Part shown: positions 1 to 7,244 of the stretch, piece after piece
How the letters are laid out: each line of letters starts with the position of its first letter
Numbering within the stretch: the first letter of the stretch is position 1
Source: Thermoplasmata archaeon
GTDB taxonomy: Archaea > Thermoplasmatota > Thermoplasmata > Thermoplasmatales > Thermoplasmataceae
Reading direction: 5' to 3'
Assembly (NCBI GenBank): GCA_021816965.1
Contig: JAKAWU010000006.1
Coordinates: 1 to 36,885 of the forward strand
Length of the DNA: 36,885 bases
Made by a program: the position numbers and the translations under genes
Notes under the pieces: generated by a model
Told to the model about the DNA's origin: nothing
Databases searched by the model: none
Seen by the model: the letters and a program-made list of their open reading frames with translations, nothing else

Positions 1-41
1 AAATCCTAACTTTTTAATGGGTTATGGCATACAGGAGAAAA

Positions 42-126
42 GCGGAGGTTGCCGAGTCAGGTCAAAGGCGGCAGACTCAAGATCTGCCTCTGTAGGGATT
101 CGCCGGTTCGAATCCGGCCCTCCGCA
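42..126 (+). tRNA. tRNA-Leu (anticodon CAA)
   Basis: The acceptor arms GCGGAGG (42-48) and CCTCCGC (119-125) pair perfectly, followed by discriminator A126. The anticodon stem GCAGA/TCTGC encloses the loop CTCAAGA, giving anticodon CAA at 78-80. The T arm is GCCGG-TTCGAAT-CCGGC. A long variable arm is present, as expected of a type II leucine tRNA. The 3' CCA is not encoded and no intron is visible. It reads UUG codons. Confidence 0.96.
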
Positions 127-408
127 TATCCCTTTTTGGTTAAATGCGTATTATAATCTTAAAGCCGGTTCTGTCAGTTCTATGAAGTCTGGGCATGGTT
201 GTCAAGAGTCGGATGACTCGTAAATTATTAACAAATTAGTATAAATAATTTCCTATTTTGAAAAGTGTGTCCAGAAAATTTTTTTAATGACGTCTAACAC
301 ACTTATGAGAATTTCTAATAACCGGGTTATTTTACCAGATTTAGTAAGAATAACCTTTATTCATGGGTTGCCCATAATACAGCATGGAAAACCTTCTCGA
401 TGAAGCAC

Positions 409-693
409 TCAAGGAAATATATAAGGAAACGATGGGTCGTGATTCCCTTGCATTATTGTGCCTTCAACAACCTTCTCCTCGCCCCTGTTTGCGTCCCTGA
501 TCTCGGACCAGTTATCCGGGTCCAGCGGGCCGTAATAGTAGTATACCCTGGCAGCATCCCTCTCATTCTCATAATAGGCAGGCTTCGCTATCGCCTTATC
601 GGTAGCGTCCCTGCCTCCTATCTTTACCTTCACCAACGTGGTTGGTGAATCATTTATCTTATCAACCAATTCTTTTATGTTCACTGGTATCAC
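409..693 (-). CDS. Hypothetical protein, probably 3'-truncated
   Basis: This 94-residue minus-strand ORF begins with GTG (GTG-ATA-CCA-GTG). It reads convincingly up to about residue 80: KELVDKINDSPTTLVKVKIG, then a tyrosine-rich stretch ARVYYYYGPLDPDNWSEI. The tail after VVEGTIMQ overlaps the antiparallel transposase remnant and looks like read-through past a recombination junction near 455-465. I do not recognise the family. No signal peptide or membrane segment is seen. It sits inside the IS5-like remnant and may be passenger DNA brought in by rearrangement. Confidence 0.4.
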   Translation of the reverse strand: MIPVNIKELVDKINDSPTTLVKVKIGGRDATDKAIAKPAYYENERDAARVYYYYGPLDPDNWSEIRDANRGEEKVVEGTIMQGNHDPSFPYIFP

Positions 694-720
694 TTCCAGT
701 TACAGCACTTCTTGGCTGCC

Positions 721-795
721 CTCACCCCTCCCCAAAAATCGCCTTTTACCGGCAGTGCCGGTCCACACGGGTGAGAATGTGACCGTCACACTCAC
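721..795 (-). other. Structured region with mutually exclusive stems, upstream of the 409-693 ORF
   Basis: CTCACCC (721-727) pairs perfectly with GGGTGAG (769-775), enclosing a hairpin ACCGGC-AGT-GCCGGT (748-762). The GTGAG at 771-775 can instead pair with CTCAC at 791-795, enclosing GTGA/TCAC (779-782/786-789). The two folds compete for the same bases. It lies 28-100 nt upstream of the GTG start of the minus-strand ORF, so it could be a structured leader, or a relic of an insertion element. Function is unknown. Confidence 0.35.
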
Positions 796-1022
796 GCTTG
801 ATCAAACTTCTTCTGAACCTTCAATACTACTACCTACAGGTCAAATATAATACTTTCCATGGTTTCAGATTCGGGACGATAAGGAGGGCAATGAATGAGG
901 GGTATCTTCTATTGAAAGGACTGAGAAAGGTGACAGGGGAGTTTGGTTTCAGCGTAACAGCATACAACATGAAGAGGGCAATAAGCATCTATGGTAACAG
1001 ATCAGTAATTCAGAGCCTATGA

Positions 1023-1246
1023 AATAGAGAAAAACGACCCTTATCTAAATCCCTGTCTAAATTCAAGTGTAGCTATACCCAGAATCCCGCATGTTCAAAA
1101 ATAATTTTCACACGACCTCCTTCGAGCATACGTTGGACGATCGCCTCCTAACGGTCATCCCACAATCTAGATGACTATAATGTTTCCTGTAGGAGGAGAG
1201 TCACTCCCCATCTTAACATACCATCACATAGTTTACGACGCTTTGT
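1023..1246. other. Gene-free gap
   Basis: No convincing ORF, tRNA or repeat is seen here. It is probably the degraded 3' flank of the IS5-like remnant plus the 3' flank of the kinase-HD gene. No right-end copy of the TTTTCCTATAAACCTCC terminus was found. Confidence 0.4.
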
Positions 1247-4159
1247 TTAATTTTTGACTCTGTGTTCATCAAGATCATAGTTCATTACATCTTTACCTGA
1301 TATAGCCGCAAAAATTAATTCCATTGCCCATTTGTCTATTTCGCTAACAATTTCCTTTGTTGAGAATAGAGTACGAAAAGCATCTGGATGGACTAATATT
1401 GAAATCTTCCATATTGACTCATACAGTACCTTAGCAATTTCGGAAATTTCCTTTGCCTCAATAATCCTCGCACCTACTATTCCGCCTGACTGAAAATACC
1501 TCTTCCTAGTTTCATTCGGAACATATGACAAATTTCGCTTAAATCCTCTCTTAGATGCTGGATCTGGTGGGATGTCAATCAATAAAATAAACTTATTTTG
1601 GAGCTTTTTGTCAAATTCCTCCTTAGTCTTTATTCCCGTTTCCGGGTTATACATGTCTTTGTAGAGTATGTCTTTTACCTTTTCATTTAACTTAATTGAA
1701 ATTTCAGCTTTCTTATCCCACTTCAAGTTATATATGAGGTCCATCAAAGCGTCTGAAGGCTTTGAGACCAATATAGGAAAGTAATTATTTGCACCATCGA
1801 GTAGCCTAGAGACAGAATCAAATCCGACCGTTACTAGTTCCTTATAAAGCACCCTTCTGATCAGATCCTCAGCGAGCCCGGTTGAAGCATTACTATGACC
1901 TATGAATTTTTCATTTATTATTCTCATGTTTTCGAAATGTTTAATCATTAACTCATCATAGGAGTTGACATTGTAACCTTCCTGGCTTATCGGGTTTAGG
2001 TCTGTTCCTAATGTTTTGATATATTCACCAAAATTGTTTTTGAACTCTTTTGAGCTTTTATCCTCAGAGGCGGAACTTGAAAATGCCCCTTCCGGCAATT
2101 TCAACGCAACTAAATGTTGAATCATAGTTTTGATTATTCTGACAACATGATGCCAGTAGACGGATTCGAACATTTCGTATCGTGCGAATGTTACGGCCTC
2201 AGCAGAAATTTTTCCTCTTTCATAAACGCCTAAATTTGATTTAAAATTCCCATACTCGTCATGGTCTATTGCATATGTTAGGTCATTTATCAATTTTTCG
2301 TGGTCAATCTGACCTCCATAAGTTAGCCCGCATGCTTTACTGTCTCTTTGAATATAATCAATCTTGTCACAATCAATGGGTCCGTCTATCACAGCAGACA
2401 AGAGATTGGATTTAATGCTCTCTTTATATATCTCTAGATTGATATTTACATGGGATGATACCGAATAATGGGAGCCTTTATTTATTATATCGGCAATGAC
2501 ACCTAATATAGCATTCTTTTCATCATCATTTTTAGCATCAGGGAACCATTTCATTATAATGTCTTTTATCGTGTGTCCTTCTTTATCTTTGATGTCAGAG
2601 CTCAAAAAATTAATACTAAATATCGAATGAAGCAATAACTCTGGTGCTACCTCTTCGATATCATGCGCTAACGGAAATTGCCCTAGATCGTGAAGAATTG
2701 CAGCCAACATTAGTTCGGTCGCATCATCTCTAGTCACCAAGCCTCTGAAAACGGGGTACCACGGGTCATTGAATAGAGCTCTAATATATTTAAGTGAGTA
2801 AGTATATACCCCTATTGAGTGTTCATACCTCGTGTCTGTGGCCGTGGGATATACAAAAGAAACAAACCCTAATTGGGAAAAGTATTTAAGCCTCGAAAAT
2901 AACGGATGCTCAATCAAAGACTTAAGATTGTCTGTCATCGTTGTCATAATTAGGGGAATTATCCGCAGTAATTTTACTGGAGATAATGACATTTCGGGAA
3001 TTTCACTTTCCAGCGTCCAGGCTCCCTCTTCTTTCCTTACATCAATAATAAACTGTACAAGACTTTCGTACCTAATTTCAACATCATAGTCATTGCTAGT
3101 CAATCCTGGGAATACTTCCCCAATTGTGTAAGGCGGGTTTTCATACGGAACATTTCTGGCTCTTATTTGTATTAAAGAACTTCCATTTTTATTGTTTTCA
3201 CCGTCTAATAGCCTTGTTGCTAAGAAGTGCAATGCCCTGAATCTAGGAGACAAAGTGATTTTTTCCCCTAATTTAGCTTCTATGTCTTGTAAAAGTTCAA
3301 GTATGGTAATTCCAAGTGAGTAGTAGTCAAACCCCCTCTTTAATTTACTTCGCTTCATTCTTATGGATAGGTGATCGCCCCTTGTTCCATCACCTGTTTT
3401 CCACTGCAAAATAAAAGGATGTGAGTAAGGTTCTGAGACTGCCAAAGAGACGTCATCATCATTAATAACATTATCTCTTGGATTCAACAGTTTTTCAATA
3501 CTCCCCATATCCACCAGAACTACTCTCTTGTCCTTGTCTATCATACAGTTTTTAGGTTTGAAATCTAAGTAGACATAACCCTGCTTATTAATATAATCTA
3601 GGACTTCAGCGGATTCTCGTACAAAACTCAAAAACTCGTTGATCAGTTCATGCAAAGGTCCGGAATCAAAGTTCATACTGTTAGTAAGAATTTTTTCACA
3701 CTTCTCCTTGAAATAATTTCCTGATTCTTTTCCATCGATCCATTCTTCTATGATAAACGGGATACTCCGTCCTTCGAGACTGATCTCTCTCGAATCGAAA
3801 AATCTGACAATTCCTTTATGATTTAGCTTCTTTAGGAGATTTATTTCTTTGTTTATTCCATTGCTGTCGTCTAATCTGTCTGGCCTAGGAAACTTAAGCG
3901 CATAAACCATACCCGTTCTAATATGTTGAATGTTGAATACATAACTAGTTCCGCCCCTGAACTTGAATGTAATCAGTCCTCCAATGCTCCCCTCATTTGT
4001 CTTCCCACAATAAAAATCGTTTTTCAAGACTTCGCATATTTCATCTAGAATAGTTAGAACCTTGTCTATCTCTTCATCTGCTTGCTTTTCCGAAAAATTC
4101 TTATCTTCTGTTAGGTATTTTTTTATATGCTTCCTTAATTGGTCAAAGACAGAGTCCAT
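1247..4159 (-). CDS. Fused Ser/Thr protein kinase and SAMHD1-type HD phosphohydrolase
   Basis: The protein has about 970 residues from the start chosen here; residue numbers below use the longer 1022-residue frame beginning at 4315. A short helical N-terminus is followed by a eukaryotic-type kinase domain (about 115-345). It has FKFRGGTSYVF (Gly loop), YALKF with K141, E157 (helix C), YVYLDFKPKN with D251 and N256, VDMGS in place of DFG (D269) and FDYYSLGITILEL. A linker leads to an HD domain (about 455-700): TRYEHSIGV (H499), LHDLGQFPLAH (H542, D543) and DGPIDCDKIDYIQRDS, the H..HD..D layout of SAMHD1/dGTPase-type triphosphohydrolases. The last 300 residues are family-unknown. Start: ATG 4157-4159 has a TATA-like box 29 nt upstream and looks leaderless. 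The longer frame to 4315 reads into the right end of the adjacent IS110 element. Both catalytic sets look intact. It could be a stress or antiviral nucleotide-depleting enzyme; that role is inferred. Confidence 0.85.
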   Translation of the reverse strand: MDSVFDQLRKHIKKYLTEDKNFSEKQADEEIDKVLTILDEICEVLKNDFYCGKTNEGSIGGLITFKFRGGTSYVFNIQHIRTGMVYALKFPRPDRLDDSNGINKEINLLKKLNHKGIVRFFDSREISLEGRSIPFIIEEWIDGKESGNYFKEKCEKILTNSMNFDSGPLHELINEFLSFVRESAEVLDYINKQGYVYLDFKPKNCMIDKDKRVVLVDMGSIEKLLNPRDNVINDDDVSLAVSEPYSHPFILQWKTGDGTRGDHLSIRMKRSKLKRGFDYYSLGITILELLQDIEAKLGEKITLSPRFRALHFLATRLLDGENNKNGSSLIQIRARNVPYENPPYTIGEVFPGLTSNDYDVEIRYESLVQFIIDVRKEEGAWTLESEIPEMSLSPVKLLRIIPLIMTTMTDNLKSLIEHPLFSRLKYFSQLGFVSFVYPTATDTRYEHSIGVYTYSLKYIRALFNDPWYPVFRGLVTRDDATELMLAAILHDLGQFPLAHDIEEVAPELLLHSIFSINFLSSDIKDKEGHTIKDIIMKWFPDAKNDDEKNAILGVIADIINKGSHYSVSSHVNINLEIYKESIKSNLLSAVIDGPIDCDKIDYIQRDSKACGLTYGGQIDHEKLINDLTYAIDHDEYGNFKSNLGVYERGKISAEAVTFARYEMFESVYWHHVVRIIKTMIQHLVALKLPEGAFSSSASEDKSSKEFKNNFGEYIKTLGTDLNPISQEGYNVNSYDELMIKHFENMRIINEKFIGHSNASTGLAEDLIRRVLYKELVTVGFDSVSRLLDGANNYFPILVSKPSDALMDLIYNLKWDKKAEISIKLNEKVKDILYKDMYNPETGIKTKEEFDKKLQNKFILLIDIPPDPASKRGFKRNLSYVPNETRKRYFQSGGIVGARIIEAKEISEIAKVLYESIWKISILVHPDAFRTLFSTKEIVSEIDKWAMELIFAAISGKDVMNYDLDEHRVKN

Positions 4160-4183
4160 GCTAAAAGATAGTTGGATCCCAGT

Positions 4184-4192
4184 ATTTATAAT
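4184..4192 (-). promoter_or_regulatory. TATA box of the kinase-HD gene
   Basis: The minus strand reads TTATAAATA, centred about 29 nt upstream of ATG 4159. This is the spacing of an archaeal leaderless promoter. The box lies outside the IS110 element, so the native promoter appears intact. Confidence 0.6.
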
Positions 4193-4256
4193 TTGTGAGT
4201 TATCGTGCTCTGTTGAATGAAGAAGAGTAGACACAATCTCTTCATTAAACAGGTAT

Positions 4257-4279
4257 GTAAATATCCAGCCTGCTTTTCC
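4257..4279 (-). repeat. Right-end inverted repeat of the IS110-family element
   Basis: The minus strand reads GGAAAAGCAGGC, then four bases, then TATTTAC. It is an exact match in both blocks to the other end of the element at 5631-5656. This sequence also encodes the apparent N-terminus of the over-long 1022-residue reading frame, which argues against that start. Confidence 0.7.
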
Positions 4280-4324
4280 CCTCACATTGTCATACCCTCC
4301 AGATATTTGAAACATCCTGTGGAC

Positions 4325-4478
4325 CTGGATAGCTGTCTGCCCGATCCCCCCTTTCCCCCGAACAGGTATGAGCGTTCTGGACGCAAATTGACCATATAGG
4401 GGAGGGGAATCACTGCACTCAGAGCAAAGACGAGGATGCCAGTTGAATGAAAGCAGTGGAGCAGACAGCCACGTCCAG
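4325..4478 (-). ncRNA. Candidate bridge RNA / seekRNA of the IS110-family element
   Basis: This 154-nt stretch directly 3' of the transposase gene folds into a closed structure. The outer stem is CTGGA/TCCAG (4325-4329 with 4474-4478). After small internal loops comes GCTGTCTGC/GCAGACAGC (4332-4340 with 4461-4469). Inside are two further hairpins. One is CACTGC/GCAGTG (4411-4416 with 4453-4458) with a 36-nt interior. The other pairs the G-tracts at 4399-4407 with the C-tracts at 4346-4359 and is capped by GCGT/ACGC (4372-4375 with 4381-4384) above a large asymmetric internal loop. Two stem-loops with big internal loops match the architecture described for IS110 guide RNAs, and IS1111-group elements encode theirs downstream of the transposase. 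Which loop would bind target or donor was not resolved. Confidence 0.62.
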
Positions 4479-4492
4479 TGTATCCGGGCGTT

Positions 4493-5581
4493 TCAATCAT
4501 CTTCCAGGTCTGACACCTTTCTCTCTGTGAGCATTACGTTTTCGTATTTCCATGGCTTCCTGTTGCTGAGCATGAAGTAAATCATCCTGAGCAGCTTCCT
4601 CATTGTTAGTACGTGGGCGAGTTTACCTGAACCCGTTCTCTCTTTCTGATGGTTGTAGTATTCCATTATGGGTTTGTTTCTAATCTTAACGGTATCCACA
4701 GCCATGGAGAGAGCCCATCTTCCAGTTGATGCCCCCTCCTTGGACATGTGACCTCTCCTTGTTATTGAGGAGGAATCCCTGTTGCTTGGAACTATGCTGA
4801 AGAACGAGGCTAGCTTACTCTCATTTGGAAATCTCTTGATATCACCTATGTATAATGGTAACAGGAAAGCGAGATAATAATCTATTCCAGGAATAGACAT
4901 AAGGAGCTTGACGTCCTCTGATTCCCTTGCCCTTATCCTTTCTTCCAGAGGAGGGATCTGATCCTCAAGGAATTTCAGCCTTCTGAGCATTGTTTTAAGA
5001 ACTATATCCTTGTCACTGTTGAATTTGATGCTCTCCATTGCCTCCCTTCTCTTCCCAGAGAAGTTCTCACTGCTCTCTGGGATTGTATCGTATAATCCCT
5101 CTCTTTTGAGGTAGCTGATTATGGATGTTTTCATCCTAGAGACTTCCTGCCCAAACTTTGCCCTCTGGATAAGGAGGTCACGGAATATTCTGTCTTCTTC
5201 TGACAGCAGGTGGGATTCCGGAATCATGTTCACCAGGTGAAGCTTTGCCAGCTTCACTGAGTCAACATGATCGTTCTCTCTCTTAGACTTCACTATCCAT
5301 GAAAGCACCTTGGGGTGAGCAACAGTGATACTGTCATATCCAAGTGACTTCAGCTTGTTGAACACTACATAAGCCATTCCGGATGCTTCAAACGCTATCC
5401 TTGTTTCAGAAGGTATCTTCTCCCTGAACTCCCTGTATCCATCTGAGTTCATTGAAAATGTGAACTCTTCAATGATGTCTCCGGAAGGAGACATGTATGT
5501 TGCAACGCTTTCCTTTTCCCCAATGTCTATCCCTACTGCATAGTCGTTCATGTTTTCCATATTCACTTTCTTTCTCTTCAT
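4493..5581 (-). CDS. IS110-family DEDD recombinase (transposase)
   Basis: The protein has 362 residues, normal for the family. The N-terminal RuvC-like domain carries AVGIDIGEKES (D19), RIAFEASG (E65) and ENDHVDSVKLAKL (D104, D107), the DEDD set. A coiled-coil-like middle (about 140-230) follows. The C-terminal transposase_20 domain has LMSIPGIDYYLAFLLPLYIG and then SSSITRRGHMSKEGASTGRW, which includes the candidate nucleophilic serine. The start is supported by a Shine-Dalgarno GAGGTGG 9 nt upstream (minus strand, 5590-5596). No frameshift is seen, so the enzyme should be active. With the RNA downstream it would catalyse RNA-guided insertion of the element. Confidence 0.93.
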   Translation of the reverse strand: MKRKKVNMENMNDYAVGIDIGEKESVATYMSPSGDIIEEFTFSMNSDGYREFREKIPSETRIAFEASGMAYVVFNKLKSLGYDSITVAHPKVLSWIVKSKRENDHVDSVKLAKLHLVNMIPESHLLSEEDRIFRDLLIQRAKFGQEVSRMKTSIISYLKREGLYDTIPESSENFSGKRREAMESIKFNSDKDIVLKTMLRRLKFLEDQIPPLEERIRARESEDVKLLMSIPGIDYYLAFLLPLYIGDIKRFPNESKLASFFSIVPSNRDSSSITRRGHMSKEGASTGRWALSMAVDTVKIRNKPIMEYYNHQKERTGSGKLAHVLTMRKLLRMIYFMLSNRKPWKYENVMLTERKVSDLEDD

Positions 5582-5596
5582 TCTTTTCCACCTCTA

Positions 5597-5627
5597 AAGC
5601 GACACCAAGCACTGGCTAGTGTCGCTT
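5597..5627 (-). other. Hairpin in the left end of the IS110-family element
   Basis: AAGCGACAC (5597-5605) and GTGTCGCTT (5619-5627) form a 9-bp perfect stem with a 13-nt loop, immediately upstream of the transposase Shine-Dalgarno. It may limit translation or be an end-recognition structure. IS110-group elements encode their guide RNA on this side, but the region here (about 75 nt) is short for that. Confidence 0.5.
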
Positions 5628-5630
5628 GAA

Positions 5631-5656
5631 GGAAAAGCAGGCGGCAGGGTATTTAC
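5631..5656 (+). repeat. Left-end inverted repeat of the IS110-family element
   Basis: The plus strand reads GGAAAAGCAGGC (5631-5642), seven bases, then TATTTAC (5650-5656), matching the other end in inverted orientation. Confidence 0.7.
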
Positions 5657-5684
5657 TACTCAATCAGAGCAGATCGTTCAAAAG

Positions 5685-5692
5685 ATTATAAA
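5685..5692 (+). promoter_or_regulatory. TATA box of the small ORF at 5717
   Basis: ATTATAAA is centred about 27-28 nt upstream of ATG 5717, consistent with a leaderless transcript starting at that codon rather than at ATG 5708. Confidence 0.5.
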
Positions 5693-5716
5693 TCCATTTA
5701 TGTATTAATGGACAGC

Positions 5717-5887
5717 ATGGTCAAACTCCAAATAGATTTGGAAAGAAGGGCGCTCGGTTCTGTAATTGGAATAGTAGCTTACGATGAGATCACAAACAAG
5801 AAAAAGAAGATAGGTCTTTTAATTCCAAAAGATCGTATTGGACTTGACGAATTGCCTCAAAAAATAAGTGTGATTATTGATTATTAA
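5717..5887 (+). CDS. Small hypothetical protein (56 aa)
   Basis: The ORF starts MVKLQIDLERRALGSVIG and ends PQKISVIIDY, with a charged centre TNKKKKIGLLIPKDRIG. The residue pattern (alternating hydrophobic strands, KK-rich turn) looks like a folded small beta-rich protein. I do not recognise the family. An in-frame ATG at 5708 would add three residues, but the TATA spacing favours 5717. It stands alone between the IS110 element and an IS630 fragment, so it may be a remnant or a small regulator. Real gene status is moderate. Confidence 0.5.
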   Translation: MVKLQIDLERRALGSVIGIVAYDEITNKKKKIGLLIPKDRIGLDELPQKISVIIDY

Positions 5888-5960
5888 TTAAGAGAGTGGG
5901 GTGTCTCACATATTGTGAAATCTCCGATGGATGTCGAACATTATTAACATATTCCATTAT

Positions 5961-6173
5961 TTATTGCCTCTTGGGCTGATCCTGGAGGCATCCTCTCGTT
6001 TTTATGAAGGTTCTCCCCTTATCGTACAGCGCTGAGAATCCAGTTTCGTTGAAATCGTTAACCCAGCCCTCTACTGTTCTTGGGGAACGGCCAGGCATCC
6101 CTGCCACCTCGTAGCAGCTCATGCCTTCTGCTACCATCAACACCACCAAGCACGGAGACCTGTTGTGTTTTCA
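5961..6173 (-). pseudogene. IS630-family transposase, N-terminal helix-turn-helix fragment
   Basis: The reading VVLMVAEGMSCYEVAGMPG then RSPRTVEGWVNDFNETGFSA and LYDKGR is the N-terminal winged-helix region of IS630/ISNCY-like transposases (family pattern: vaEG.S..EIA...G.s..TV..W...f...G...L.D). The frame is cut by a stop just upstream and loses similarity after DKGR. The DDE catalytic domain is missing. It is a relic about 200 bp long. Confidence 0.7.
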
Positions 6174-6268
6174 GGAACTCTCGCAATTTAAAATTAATCT
6201 CGCATGGAAATACTTAATCGCACCCAAAGATGCTTAGAATGCAGTTATTATCACTTTTTTCAGTGTCT

Positions 6269-7071
6269 CTATCTGAGCTGTCTTGCATTATATACTATTA
6301 TGGACAACATTGTGGTAATAGCGAAGTACGAAAGCATTATTATGACCGACTCTCCCACCGTCGGGAAATAAGATGTTACTTGAACTCCGTTGATAACATA
6401 TGTTGAAATGTGGGGTGGATAGGTGGGAAGGGGACCGCCTCGATTGCATCGCCACCATAGATAAGAATGTACCACGGTTCCCTATCAAACTGAAGTACTA
6501 CCTGTTCTATCGCCAGAAAACCTACGAAGAGTAGCATAAATGATGATATGATAGAAACAGAAATGCTTCTGAACAAGGTACTGAAAAAGAAAGCTAAAGA
6601 CAGACTGGCCAGGAGGAAAAGGATTGCGAGTCCGTAGGAACTTAACATTCCTGTTGGGATTGAGGAGTAGTGATATAAGCTTGCTGCGGCATCTATCGCA
6701 TAATAAACACCAATCACCAAAGCTCCAGATGTGAGAGCGCCGAAGAGCCTTCCTATGTAAACTGATATCCTTGAGATAGGTTGGGTCAGAATCATGAGCC
6801 CCGTTCCGGAATAGAAATCTTGGGCAAACGCATCCCCCCCAAAAAATACGGCAACTACCACTATAACCAGAACTATGTTCCCAAGAACGTCACTTATGAA
6901 TGAGGCTGCCAAGTGTGGAAATTTTATGGCACCAGAGAAGTAGACCGCAGCCATCATAACGGAAAGCAACGCTGATACTATGAGCATTCCATAGAACCTC
7001 CAGCTCCGGGCGTAGTAACGAAGAAAAGTTAGGTAGAATGCGTTAGTCACTTTCATGAAACTTGGTTTCAT
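6269..7071 (-). pseudogene. ABC-2 type exporter permease, frameshifted
   Basis: From ATG 7071 a multi-spanning protein reads through five hydrophobic segments (MLIVSALLSVMMAAVYF, VLGNIVLVIVVVAVFF, LVIGVYYAIDAAASL, GLAILFLLASLSLAFFF, VSIISSFMLLFVGFLAI). It then ends early at 6376. The missing C-terminus, including the last membrane helix (ESVIIMLSYFAITTMLSIIV) and a basic tail, is in another frame down to 6269. The switch lies near 6400-6450 in a G-rich stretch. The start overlaps the stop of the ATPase remnant by ATGA. It is related to the intact permease at 17330. A sequencing error is possible, but the partner ATPase is also destroyed, so decay is more likely. Confidence 0.75.
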
Positions 7072-7244
7072 ACATCTCCACCTATCATCTTAATGTACGC
7101 CTCCTCCATTCCGATGGCTCCTTTGCCTTCGAATCTTTTATTGACTTCAGCAACAGACATCCTCGATATTATCTTTCCCTTGTTTATGAAGATGACTTCA
7201 TCACACAAGTCAGAAACTTCAAACATGAGGTGCGAACTTATGAC
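7068..7244 (-). pseudogene. ABC transporter ATP-binding protein, C-terminal remnant
   Basis: The minus strand encodes KVISSHLMFEVSDLCDEVIF, INKGKIISRMSVAEVNKRF and YIKMIGGDV, then a stop that overlaps the permease ATG by four bases. SSHLMFEV contains the H-loop histidine of ABC ATPases. Walker A, signature and Walker B lie upstream of the junction and are gone. The IS5-like left end begins exactly where the similarity stops (7245). Confidence 0.8.

Larger units (their letters stand above)
384..1022 (+). pseudogene. IS5-like (DUF772-type) transposase, gutted: N- and C-terminal pieces only
   Basis: Two pieces of one transposase seem to survive. The N-terminal piece (384 to about 458) reads MENLLDEALKEIYKETMGRD and then runs into unrelated sequence. 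It aligns with the start of the related copy at 7399 (M-N-(L/I)-(L/V)-D...L-(K/R)-E..Y....D-L-A). The upstream string CTTTATTCATGGG is shared with that copy. The C-terminal piece (about 843-1022) contains FGTIRRAMNEGYLLLKGLRK and VTAYNMKRAISIYG, the conserved end of IS5/IS1182-type DDE transposases. The catalytic middle is absent; roughly 380 bp of other DNA occupies its place, including a minus-strand ORF. A possible left end is TTTCCTAT near 249-256. The C-terminal piece is secure; pairing it with the N-terminal piece is an inference. Confidence 0.62.
4257..5656 (-). mobile_element. Complete IS110-family (IS1111-like) insertion element, about 1.4 kb
   Basis: The element contains one DEDD transposase gene, a structured non-coding region downstream of it, and inverted repeats near both ends. 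The 12-mer GGAAAAGCAGGC is found at 5631-5642 on the plus strand and at 4268-4279 on the minus strand. Each copy is followed outwards by TATTTAC (5650-5656; minus strand 4257-4263) after a spacer of 7 or 4 nt. Sub-terminal inverted repeats plus an RNA downstream of the transposase are features of the IS1111 group. Exact ends are not determinable without an empty site. It lies about 100 bp upstream of the kinase-HD start codon. Confidence 0.75.

Noticed and set aside
17-223. 68-residue ORF across the first tRNA
   Set aside because: It overlaps the perfectly folded tRNA-Leu gene and has no codon or motif support.
4282-4500. 72-residue minus-strand ORF after the IS110 transposase
   Set aside because: It covers the highly structured bridge-RNA candidate and the element end; base pairing explains the sequence better than coding.
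1247-5656. Kinase-HD gene and IS110 element as one functional system
   Set aside because: They are adjacent and on the same strand, but the kinase-HD gene keeps its own promoter outside the element; chance insertion is the simpler reading.
6269-6488. Two overlapping minus-strand ORFs at the end of the permease
   Set aside because: One is the frameshifted C-terminus of the permease pseudogene and the other is an out-of-frame shadow; neither is a separate gene.
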